Positions 32,601 to 44,600 of a stretch of 64,000 nucleotides of DNA are shown here, in pieces. A program made the position numbers and the translations under genes. Positions within the stretch are counted from its first letter, which is position 1. Each line of letters opens with the position of its first letter. The DNA comes from Agapetus fuscipes (taxonomy: Eukaryota; Arthropoda; Insecta; Trichoptera; Glossosomatidae), in contig OX637344.1 in assembly GCA_951799405.1 (NCBI GenBank), positions 16,120,001 through 16,184,000 on the forward strand, given 5' to 3'. Under the pieces are notes generated by a model that did not search any database, was not told the origin of the DNA, and was given only the letters and a program-made list of their open reading frames with translations.

Positions 32601-35600
32601 CGCCGAGAGCTCGGGCGCTGCTCAGGCCAGAGCGCCCCATAAGGGCCCCCAGCACACTGGACATCCAGCTGCAGCACAGCACCACCATCCCCCCCACATA
32701 CAGCACCTGCAGCACACACAGCAGCAGAGTCAGCCACGCCAGGAACAATCATAACATACAGCACAGCACCACCCAACTAGCAAAAAAAGGTCGTATAAAA
32801 GTTGAGAAAACGTTTTACTGCAACTTCTGGTCCGATAAGATTGGTCATATAAACGTTACGAAAACGTTTATAAAATGCGAAAGTGGCGCCAATTATACGA
32901 CCTATTGGTCGTATAATGGTTAAATAAAGGTTTTATGATAACAACAAATAGTTGAGTAAAGATAGTATAAAGGTTACAGAAATCCCAAAACGTTGTATAA
33001 GAGTACAGAGAAAACATTTACATGACCAAAGAGTCATATAAAGGTTTTAAAATGACCAATATGTTTTGATGTTCACTGGACTGAGGACTTTTCTGAAGAG
33101 AGGTGGTTTTTGTGTCAAAAATTGGACAAAGTAGACAATAAGGTAAGTTAAAATGGTTTATTATTAGTATTAATATTGAATATGTGTTGAGTATATGGTA
33201 AAGATTGGATTACGTCTGGATTTCTATGGGAATGTCATTTCATTGGTATTATATATCTATAATAATAATCTATAATCTAAGTTGCAAGGATATATTCATT
33301 TAAAGCTCTCAGATGTAAGCCCACAAACCAACAAGTGTAGTTCGCTCTTACAAATGCTGAATGTGTACTTACAAATAAAATCCAAACCTCAAATGAACAT
33401 AAGCCCCACAACTTTTGCCGACCTTCCCTGAAACAGGGGTGACATTGGCAAAGTGAACCATTTTTTACAGTATGGGTGGTCAGCCTCATACCAACCTATA
33501 AGTCAAGGAATATGAATAAAAAATTACATTTAAATATATAAAAGAACAAAACCTTACAAAGAAATCTATACAAAAAAAGTCAGACATTTCCTATGCAAAA
33601 AATGTAGCAAATTAATACACCAACATTAGAAATCACCATTGCAGATTAGCCGCCACTTCTTCCTGTCCTTGCACACTTCTTTCATTTCATCCAGAGTCAT
33701 AACCTTTTTCATGCAAGTCCTCCTTTTATTATGACTCTGGATATCCCATTCATTCGCTATTTCAGAAATTTGATCCATCCATACTTTTCTCGGTCTTCCT
33801 CTACCACGACATCCATCTATTTTAGCAACATATACTTTCTTCGTCAATCTTTCATCACTCATTCTCTCCATATGCCCGAACCATCTTAACATACTTCTTT
33901 TAATCTTCACTTTCACACTTTCCCTTACACCACATTCTTCTCTTACAAAATCATTCCTCACTCTGTCACTTCGTTTATTCCCAATCATACTTCTTAGATA
34001 GTCCATTTCTACTGTATGGACTTTACTAATTTCCCTTTCACTCACCGTCCAGGCTTCACTTCCATACATCAAGGTTGGCACTAGTATACCACCGTGCACC
34101 GCCAATCTAACATTTTTTGAGAGATTCTGGTTCCTGGCGATGCTAGCGGTAGCACCCAGTACGCACCTGCCTTTCATTATTCTTCTTTCAAATTCACCGG
34201 TCATTCTTCCATCTTTTTCAAACTTACTTCCCAGGTATACAAACTCATTTACGACATCAACATTCATTCCATTAATTTTAAATTCATAATTCATACTTTC
34301 ATCATCTCTTTCAAAAATCAATACTTTCGTCTTACTTGCATTCAACTTCAAATGGTTACCTTTCAAAGCTTCATTCAATCTAGAGAGCATTGTTTGCAAT
34401 TCTACTGCTGAATCAGATACAAGAACTGCATCATCTGCATACAGTAGAACACTCACTTTGCTCTCTCCTATCATCAATCCATAATCATTAAGTCGAGCAT
34501 CTCTGACACACTTGTCCATGACTATGTTAAATAGCCATGGACTCATCACACATCCTTGCCTCACACCCTTATAAACTTCAAACCACTCACTATACTCACC
34601 ATCAATACGGACACATGCCTTACTATTTTCATAGTTTGCATGCACCGCACCTAGGAGAGCCTCATTCACTCCGTATGCTTTCAAAACATCCCATAACATA
34701 CCTCGGTCTACTGAGTCAAAAGCCTTTTCCAGATCTACAAAGGCCGTGAACAGCTTCCGCCTCACCGACAATTGTTTTTCAACAAGTTGTCGTAGAGTAA
34801 AAATCTGATCAACACAGCCTCTACCGGCCATAAAGCCGGACTGTACATCGGAAATCCTTTCACTAGTAGTCAGAATCACATTTTTTATAATCACCTTACA
34901 AAAGACTTTTCCTGGTATACTGAGTAGACTGATTGGTCTGAAGTTCTGACAGTCTTTTTTGTCCCCTTTACCTTTGTAAATGGGAACAATGACTGCTTTC
35001 CTCCAATCCATCGGTACTACTCCTGCATTCACACAGAGCTTACATAATTCGTACATCCAATCTATCACACATTCACCTCCTGCTTTCAACATTTCACCAT
35101 TTATACCATCAAACCCAGCAGACTTCCCATTCTTCAGACGTGAAATAGACACTTTCATTTCTTCTTTCATAATATTCAATTCATTCGCTTCATCTATCTG
35201 TTCATAAATTCTTCTTTCACCCTGACCAACAATTTCTTGAAAATAGTTCTTCCATCTCTTGCATACTTCTTCATTCTCCCATACCATCTCACCGGCAGCA
35301 CTTTTGACTCCCGGAGTGGTCAATGCAGAAGATTTATTTCTATCCGCATTGATCCACCTCCAAAATTCCTTCTTACTGTCGGTGAAACTTTTGTTAATCC
35401 TTTCATCAATCTTTCTTTGTTCATTCATCTTGCTTTCATAAATTATATTCTTCGCCATTCTCTTAGCTATCTTATATTCCTCTTCTAGCTTTCTATCATT
35501 TCTATCATTCAACCAATTTTCGTAACACTTTTTCTTAACTTTCACAGCTTCCTTCACTCTATCATTCCACCAGGCATCTCCTTTCAATCTTCCACCTTTC

Positions 35601-38600
35601 GTTACCCCACATGCTTTTTTAGCGCATTCAGTCATTCCTTCTTTCAGATCTTTCCACATACTTTCAATATCTTTTCCACACACACTCTTCTCAAGTTCAC
35701 TCACACTTAAAATTTTGTGGAGCTCTGATACGTACTTCTCTTGCACATTTTCTTCATTCAGCCTTTCTACTTTTATTCTAGGCAATCTTACTTTCCTCTT
35801 GCGTTTCTTCTTTCTTACTTCACCAATCATTATTTTGGCACATAAGAGATAGTGGTCACTGCCTATTTCAGGCCCCCGGTAGACACGGCTATCTCTTACG
35901 GCTCCTCTCAATCTTTCATCCACACAGATGTAGTCAATGATTGTGCGACCTCCCACAATCTGCCTCGTGTACAGATGCACATCCTTATGCCGAAACCAAG
36001 TATTCGATGCAAAAAAACTGTGCTCCGCACACAAAGCAATCAGATGTCGCCCATTATCATTGACTACACCTCTCCCACCAGGACCAATTATTTTCAAACA
36101 TTCATCCCTCTGTGCACCTATCCATCCATTCATATCACCTAAAATTACAATGTTTTCATTATTTTTCCTTTCATGCACAACCGCATTCAGTTCATTCCAA
36201 AAACTCATTCTCACCTCCATACACTCTGAATCAACAGGAGCATAACAGGCAACCAAGAAAAGTCTCAAACTGTTAATTTTGAATTTAACAACCAAAATCC
36301 TAGGAGAAACTCTTCGATAACCCGCTATACATCCTTTTACACACTCACTCACAATCACACCTACACCTTGCCTTTCATTCCCATCTTCCACACCTGACCA
36401 AATATACAATTCACCGTTCACTAATACTTTCTCACCATTTCCTTTCATTTTTGTTTCAGTCACACCCATTACTTTTATTCGTTTCTCTTTCATTACATTC
36501 ATAATTTCTTTCTCCTTGCAATCATTCATCTTCCTTACATTCTAATCTAATCTAATCTAATCTAAGCTGCAAAGATATATATCATTTAAGATTTATACTA
36601 AATGCATTCCCACAAGCAGATATGTATAATTTCGCGCTAACACATGCCGCATGTGGACCTACAATATAAAAACCCAATCTCAAATGAACATAAGCCTTGC
36701 AACTCTTGCCGTCCTTCCCTGAAACAGGGGTGACATTGGCAAAGTGAACCAATTTTTATATTATGGGTGGTCAGCCGCATAACAACCTATAAGTCAAGGA
36801 ACATACATGACAAATTACATTTTTTAAAATCAAAGAATAAAAATAACAATATATACATGGACATAAAAAACTAAATCATAAAACCAAATTCACTTTAACA
36901 AACCCTAGCCGCCAACATCACAGATCAACCGCCATTTCTTTCTATCCTTGCATACTTCTTTCATGTCCCGAAAACCCATTCATTCTTTCTATGAAAATTA
37001 GTGGCGGCATTTCCACAACGTGCAGGTACAAAATTATTGTTGGTGGCCATTTCTACATAACAAAATTTGAAAAACTTAGGTTAGTAAATATACACAGAAA
37101 AAAAAATATTAAGCTAAAAACCATAAAATTGAAACAGAAAAAAGTTAAAAGTAAAGTTAAAAAAGTTAAAAGTAATGTTAGTAAATATACAAAGAAAAAA
37201 TATATATATATATAAATAAGTATTTAAAAAAAAAACAAATATATTGTCCATATAAAAGTCCACAATTTTAATTTTGCGCCATGTGCCATATTGTCCTCTT
37301 AAATCCGGTAGGTATAACACAATTTTTATTTTTCCTTCCTGTAATTTTGTTTTTGTTCCAAAAAATTTTCAAAAATAGTTGAGGTTATGTACCCGTATCA
37401 AAATTTTTTCTTCCAAAGATGTCCAAATACAAATAATCATGATGGCAATTTGTATTTTTGTTACTAATGCACGAAAGACAGATCTTGAGCTCCTGCCAAA
37501 CCACTGCGCCAGATTGTACAATCACAATTTTTTCCTTCAACCTGAACTATGAAGATCGATGGAGCGGCGGCCCAAACGGTAGGCGTGTTTGTATAATGGC
37601 CGAATATAAAGTAATTCACAGTTCCCAAGTGCTACCGTTTGCCTCTACGTCTCACAATCTACCGTAGAATGTTTGAGTAATTCAATTTTCACACCATTAA
37701 AGCATAAATGGTGTTATTTTTAATTCAAAATGCTCCAGAAAAAACCACAACAATAATTAATGACAGATAGGTATCATATACCATGATATGATATATCATG
37801 ATACTAAGTTATTTACTGTCGCCCTCTAAGGATAATCTAATTTTTGACAATTTTTAAAAACATTTTTAAAACATATTATATCTTTATGGTCAGCCATTTT
37901 AGTGCAAGTCATCGATACACCGTTATACGACTGTTATATAACCTTTGGTCGAATAAACGTTTTTGAAAGACTGCGTGATCGAGCCGCCATTGTTACCACT
38001 TTATAATGGTCATATAAGGGTTTTTTTAAAACGTTTATAAAACCAACAAGTTGTATAGATGTTATCCAAATGCTCTTATACGACAAAATTGTCTTTAAAA
38101 AACCTTTATACGACTGAAATGTTTATACGACTTAGGTTTGTGTTGAGTAAACGTTTTAATAAAACCATTATGTGATAGTTTTATAATTATGTTGTTAAAA
38201 CGTTTATTAGACGATGTTATACGACTATTTAGTCAGACGACTTAACAGTCGGATGTACAACGTCTATACGACGAACAGAGTCATTTAATAACTGCTTTAC
38301 AACTCTTATATGACTTAAAGTCGTATAACGGTTTTTTTATATGACTAGTTGCTTGTTGGGCACCATCCCCCCCACATACAGCACCTGCAGGACACACAGC
38401 AGCAGAGTCAGCCACGCCAGGAACAATCATAACATACAGCACAGCACCACCATCCCCCCCACATACAGCACCTGCAGCACACACAGCAGCAGAGTCAGCC
38501 ACGCCAGGAACAATCATAACATACAGCACAGCACCACCATCCCCCCCACATACAGCACCTGCAGCACAAACAGCAGCAGAGTCAGCCACGCCAGGAACAA

Positions 38601-41600
38601 TCATAATATACAGCACAGCACCACCATCCCCCCCACATACAGCACCTGCAGGACACACAGCAGCAGAGTCAGCCACGCCAGGAACAATCATAGCCTCCCC
38701 CATGATGTACAGGTGCTGTATGACGTCCATGATGTGCTCCTCTCTCTATGAGCACCATCATGTATACAGAGGAAGTGCCCACCTCCCCCATGATGTGCTC
38801 CTCGCTGGCCAGCAGGTTGACTCTGCTCCTGACGATTCTCTATGAACACCATCATGTATACAGAGGAAGTGCCCACCTCCCCCATGATGTGCAGATGGTG
38901 GATGACGTCCATGATGTGCTCCTCGCTGGCCAGTAGGTTGACCCTGCTCCTGACCCTCTCTATGAAGACCTGCAGCTCCATGACGGGGAAGGTCTCCATG
39001 CTCTTGCGCACGCCCACAATCCAGGCAAGCGTGCTCTCCAGGAAGCCGCTCCACTGGCCCAGGGAGGCCTACAACACACACCATCAATATCATCATCAGT
39101 AGCTAGCAACATCATCACTCATTCATCAGCAGCATCATTTATTTACATTACATTATGACCAATCTTATACCCCCCTAACTTCAGGTTACTTTTCGAGAAA
39201 TAGGCAAAAAATAATCAGTTTTCAAAATCACAATGTATGTACCAGATAAGTGCATAGGGTATAGGCAAATACATTTCAGAATAAATATTTTCTCCCATTC
39301 CTTTCAAATAGCTCAATTTAAATTTACTGAAGTGCTAACGATGGCTCCAATCGAACATACACTTTTAATTTTAAATCTCAATATAAGGGCAAATGGTTTT
39401 TTTACCATATATCTTCTACCTATTAGGCGCATGTGCCTGTATGGGATGCACGCCCCTGGTATGTACCCCTGACTTTTGAAGAGTATGTATGAAAGACTAC
39501 GAGATCTCAAACAAACAAACGACCGCTTAGCCTGCGCTAGACTTGTAATGACGTGACTTTGGAACTCAAGCAGACGCCAGGCGGTTTGTAGTTTTCAATT
39601 TTTTTCTCAAGCGCGTATGCGATACGGGATGTAGCAGAATGGTACACTCAAAGTTTGCGTATTGTGTACATTCGTATGCATAGGGCGGTTAAATAAGTTC
39701 AGTAAGTAATAAGTGATTTCTTTTTTGTTGTTCATTTTCTGATAGTGACTATAGTACATGCAAAATTCTTTTGAGATAGTGACTATCACACATGCATTTT
39801 TTGTTGTTGTGTAGTGACTGTAGTATCTGAAACTTAACTTTGAAATAGTGTAGTATTTCAAACATTTTGTGGTAGTGACCATCAATGTAATATAAGCACT
39901 AGATAGAATCACTTTGCCAATGTCACCCCTGTTTCAGGGAATGTCGGCAAGAGTTGCAGGGCTTATGTTCATTTGAGGTTTGGATTTTATTTGTAAGTAC
40001 ACAATCAGCATTTGTAAGCGCGAACTACACGTGTTTGTTTGTGGGCATACATCTGAGAGCTTTGAATGACTATATCCTTGCAACTTAGATTATAGATTAT
40101 AGATGGGCTAAGAAAACAATCCTTTGAAACATAGGAGAGTTGGAAAATAACTATAAACCGTATTTGAAACCTTATTTTGCAGTAGTTACTATAGTATGTG
40201 TAATTTTTGACGCCATAAACTGTACCCTTAGTACGAGTTGCAAAACTTGAGAAAAGTAAAGTTTACGGAAAATATTAAATAGTGATTTCTCCCAAAATCT
40301 GCCGTTTTTGTTTCTTACACTCTGTGGTCTTTGCAAAAGAGTTACGGTGATAAAGTAAATCAAGTTCAAACAAACAAAAACGGCAGATTTTGGGGGAAAT
40401 CACTCTTTAATAATTGCCGTAAACTTTACATTACTCAAGTTTTGCAACTTGTACTAAGGGTACTGATCGCTGGACCATCAGAGCCAGGATATTTTTGTGA
40501 GGGACGACGTAGAGCGAGATGACTGGCAGGGTGGTAGCTGACAGTCATGCAGCAAGGAGGAAGAGGAGGGGGAAGGTGTGAAATATGACAGACAGTGCTG
40601 GCAGCAGTTGATTAAGGAGACAAATGCCCGTCCTAAATTATTGCGCAAATGATGATGATATGCTACATCTAATTTACTAATAGGAATTTAGCGCTTGTGA
40701 GGAATACAATTAATGTTTTGAATTTGATAAGATTTAGAAAAAGGTGATGGATATGAATGAATTGAAAGAGGTATGTAAGGATAGGAAAAAATGGAGGCAA
40801 CTCTGCAGACGCTCTGGCCACCCCTAGCGGAATGGCGACAGAGTTACAGTTACAGTTACAGTAGAAAAAAGCACATTGATATACATATAAATACATATAT
40901 AATAAAAATACCGGCAAGGTTTACTCAGCCTTCACAAGAAATGAGTACCAGCCCTCTCGGGAGCTGGGAAACCCCCACTTCAATTGAAGTGGTTGGCGTA
41001 AGGCCGGCCCCCTTACCTGTAAAAATAAATAGGTTCAACTCGCCACATGCGACCCCTTCGGGGATAACGCGGCAAGAAGTTACACTATATGTGTAGCTTA
41101 GTTGCGTTGCGTTGCGATATACAGGAGAGGAAATAGAAAATAAAGAAAACTGCAAACATAATCTACTTAATTTAATGACTATAATCTATAATCTATAATC
41201 TAAGTTGCAAGGATATATTCATTTAAAGCTCTCAGATGTATGCCCACAAACCAACAAGTGTAGTTCGCGCTTACAAATGCTGAATGTGTACTTACAAATA
41301 AAATCCAAACCTCAAATGAACATAAGCCCCACAACTTTTGCCGACCTTCCCTGAAACAGGGGTGACATTGGCAAAGTGAACCATTTTTTACAGTATGGGT
41401 GGTCAGCCTCATACCAACCTATAAGTCAAGGAATATGAATAATAAATTACATTTAAATATAAAAAAGAACAAAACCTTACAAAGAAATCTATACAAAAAA
41501 AGTCAAAAATTTCCTATGCAAAAAAAAATGTAGCAAATGAATACACCAACATTAGAAATCAACATTGCAGATTAGCCGCCACTTCTTCCTGTCCTTGCAT

Positions 41601-44600
41601 ACTTCTTTCATTTCATCCAGAGTCATAACCTTTTTCATACAAGTCCTCCTTTTATTATGACTCTGGATATCCCATTCATTCGCTATTTCTGAAATTTGAT
41701 ACTTCCATACTTTTCTCGGTCTTCCTCTACCACGACATCCATCTATTCTAGCAACATATACTTTTTTCGTCAATCTTTCATCAATCATTCTCTCCAAATG
41801 CCCGAACCATCTTAACATACTTCTTTTAATCTTCACTTTCACACTTTCCCTTACACCACATTCTTCTCTTACAAAATCATTCCTCACCCTGTCACTTCGT
41901 TTTTTCCCAATCATACTTCTTAGATAGTCCATTTCTACTGTATGGACTTTACTAATTTCCCTTTCACTCACCGTCCAGGCTTCACTTCCATACATCAAGG
42001 TTGGCACTAGTATACCACCGTGCACCGCCAATCTAACATTTTTTGAGAGATTTTGGTTCCTGGCGATGCAAGCGGTCGCACCCAGTACACACCTGCCTTT
42101 CATTATTCTTCTTTCAAATTCACCGGCCATTCTTCCATCTTTTTCAAACTTACTTCCCAAATATACAAACTCATTTACAACATCAACATTCATTCCATTA
42201 ATTTTAAATTCATAATTCATATTTTCATCATCTCTTTCAAAAATCAAAACTTTCGTCTTTCTTGCATTCAACTTCAAATTATTACCTTTCAAAGCTTCGT
42301 TCAATCTAGAGAGCATCATTTGCAATTCCACTGCTGAATCAGATACAAGGACTGCATCATCCGCATACAGTAGAACGCTTACTTTGCTCTCTCCTATCAT
42401 TAATCCACAATCATCAAGTCTAGCATCTCGAACACACTTGTCCATGACTATGTTAAATAGCCATGGGCTCATCACACATCCTTGCCTTACACCCTTAAAA
42501 ACTTCAAACCATTCACTATACTCACCATCAATACGAATGCAGGCCATACTATTCTCATAGTTCGCATGCACCGCATTGAGTAGAGCTCCATTCACTCCGT
42601 ATGCTTTCAAAACATCCCACAACATACCTCTGTCCACTGAGTCAAAAGCCTTTTCCAGATCCACAAAGGCCGTGAATAGTTTCCTCCTCACCGACAATTG
42701 TTTTTCAACAAGTTGTCGTAGAGTGAAAATCTGATCAACACAGCCTCTACCGGCCATAAAGCCGGACTGTATATCGGAAACCCTTTTGCTAGTAGTCAGA
42801 ATCACATTTTTTATAATCACCTTATGAGGCTGACCACCCATACTGTAAAAAATGGTTCACTTTGCCAATGTCACCCCTGTTTCAGGGAAGGTCGGCAAAA
42901 GTTGTGGGGCTTATGTTCATTTGAGGTTTGGATTTTATTTGTAAGTACACAATCAGCATTTGTAAGCGCGAACTACACTTGTTGGTTTGTGGGCATACAT
43001 CTGAGAGCTTTAAATGAACATATCCTTGCAACTTAGATTATAGATTATAGATTATTATAGACCTTACAGAAGACTTTTCCTGGTATACTGAGTAGACTGA
43101 TTGGTCTGAAGTTCTGACAGTCTTTTTTGTCCCCTTTACCTTTGTAAATGGGAACAATGACTGCCTTCCTCCAATCCATCGGTACTACTCCTGCATTCAC
43201 ACAAAGCTTACATAATTCAAACATCCAATCTATCACACACTCACCTCCTGCTTTCAACATTTCACCATTTATACCATCAAACCCAGCAGACTTCCCATTC
43301 TTCAGACGTGAAATAGACACTTTCATTTCTTCTTTCAAAATCTTCAATTCATTCTCTTCATCTGTCTGTTCATAAATTCTTCTTTCACCCTGGCCAAAAA
43401 TTTCTTGAAAATAGTTCTTCCATCTCTTGCATACTTCTTCATTCTCCCATACCATCTCACCGGCAGCACTTTTGACTCCCGGAGTGGTCAATGCAGAAGA
43501 TTTATTTCTATCCGCATTGATCCACCTCCAAAATTCCTTCTTACTGTCGGTGAAACTTTTGTTAATCCTTTCATCAATCTTTCTTTGTTCATTCATCTTG
43601 CTTTTATAAATTATAGTCTTTGCCATTCTCTTAGCTATCTTATATTCGTCTTCTAGCTTTCTATCATTTCTATCATTCAGCCAATTTTCATAACACTTTT
43701 TCTTAACTTTCACAGCTTCTTTCACTCTATCATTCCACCAGGCATCTCCTTTCAATTTTCCACCTTTCGTTACCACATGTGTAAAATTTTCTGGACATTG
43801 CTAAATCAATAGTACAGGTTTCAGGCAGGAAGTGTACTTAACGCACGTAAAGGGAGCAGCGTTAAAACGTGGAACGTAGCGTGCTTCGATTTTGAACGAC
43901 TTTGACGCTGTTCAGTCGTCGTCACTGGGCTGGAAGTTTCATCACCACGGTAATTCTTACCTACCGAATATCTCTAATATTTGTATGAAAACCTGCCAAT
44001 CCAAGATGGCGGCAAGTGAACAGCTTTCTTCTTCTTCGTGTCAGCTTCACACCGTATTGGCCCAGTAACGAGCAATGTCTACAGCTCTTTGGTTTCCCGC
44101 AAAGAGATCATCCATGGAGCAGCTTGTCGGACAGGAAGGACAACACCGCAGGTGCTCCATTGTTTGCTGAGCTCCACACTCACATAGTGTAGAGTCCTCC
44201 CGTCCCAGAAATCCCCAGGTCAGCATGTTGGCCCGGGCTCTTCCAACATTGGTCCTCAATCTGTTCATGGATTTCCACACGGGCCACTCGAGGTTCTTTC
44301 CTGGAGGTAGGCTCTCTGCAGGCTGCACAAAGCTCTCCGGGCATTCCTCCTTCCACATTTGCAATCTCTCCGCCACTGGATCCGAAGACAAGGGCTGCAC
44401 GGAACTAAGGAAGCTGTGTCTCAGATGATGTGAACAGCTGATTAGTCTTCATACAAATATTACCGATATTCGGTAGGTGATGAGACTTCCAGCCCAGTTG
44501 TGCACAGCATAAAGAAAGTGTCCGACAGGCAAAAGTAAGATGGAGTACTTAACTGGACATGAATGGCGGGCTCATGGATTAAATCATAGTGGCAGCCATG

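Larger units (their letters stand above)
32772..38360. mobile_element. DNA element with repeated subterminal GTCGTATAA motifs, interrupted by RTE copies
   Basis: The ends are CCCAACTAGCAA and, inverted, CCCAACAAGCAA. The element sits inside one unit of the 87-bp array, and removing it restores that unit exactly with a CA (or CAC) duplication. Both ends (32785-33060 and 37915-38345) contain many copies of GTCRTATAA, mostly followed by RGGTTTT or AACG, in both orientations. The middle is occupied by RTE copies (33265-36970). The remaining interior (36975-37910) has no long ORF. Superfamily not identified. Confidence 0.65.
41190..43779 (-). mobile_element. Second RTE copy, 5'-truncated and interrupted
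   Basis: Tail unit and 3' UTR at 41190-41550, reverse transcriptase at 41552-43776. It is truncated 5' within the linker after the endonuclease, at codons matching TKGGKLKGDAWW. An inverted RTE tail is inserted at 42829-43068. Sequence is close to the 33.3-kb element. Confidence 0.85.

Noticed and set aside
35852..36245. Plus-strand frames of about 100 codons over the RTE
   Set aside because: They lie antisense to the intact 967-codon RTE frame and have low-complexity composition.
38281..38751. 149-codon minus and 136-codon plus frames over the 87-bp array
   Set aside because: Both are repeat artefacts. The true exon frame is different and meets a stop in each extra unit.
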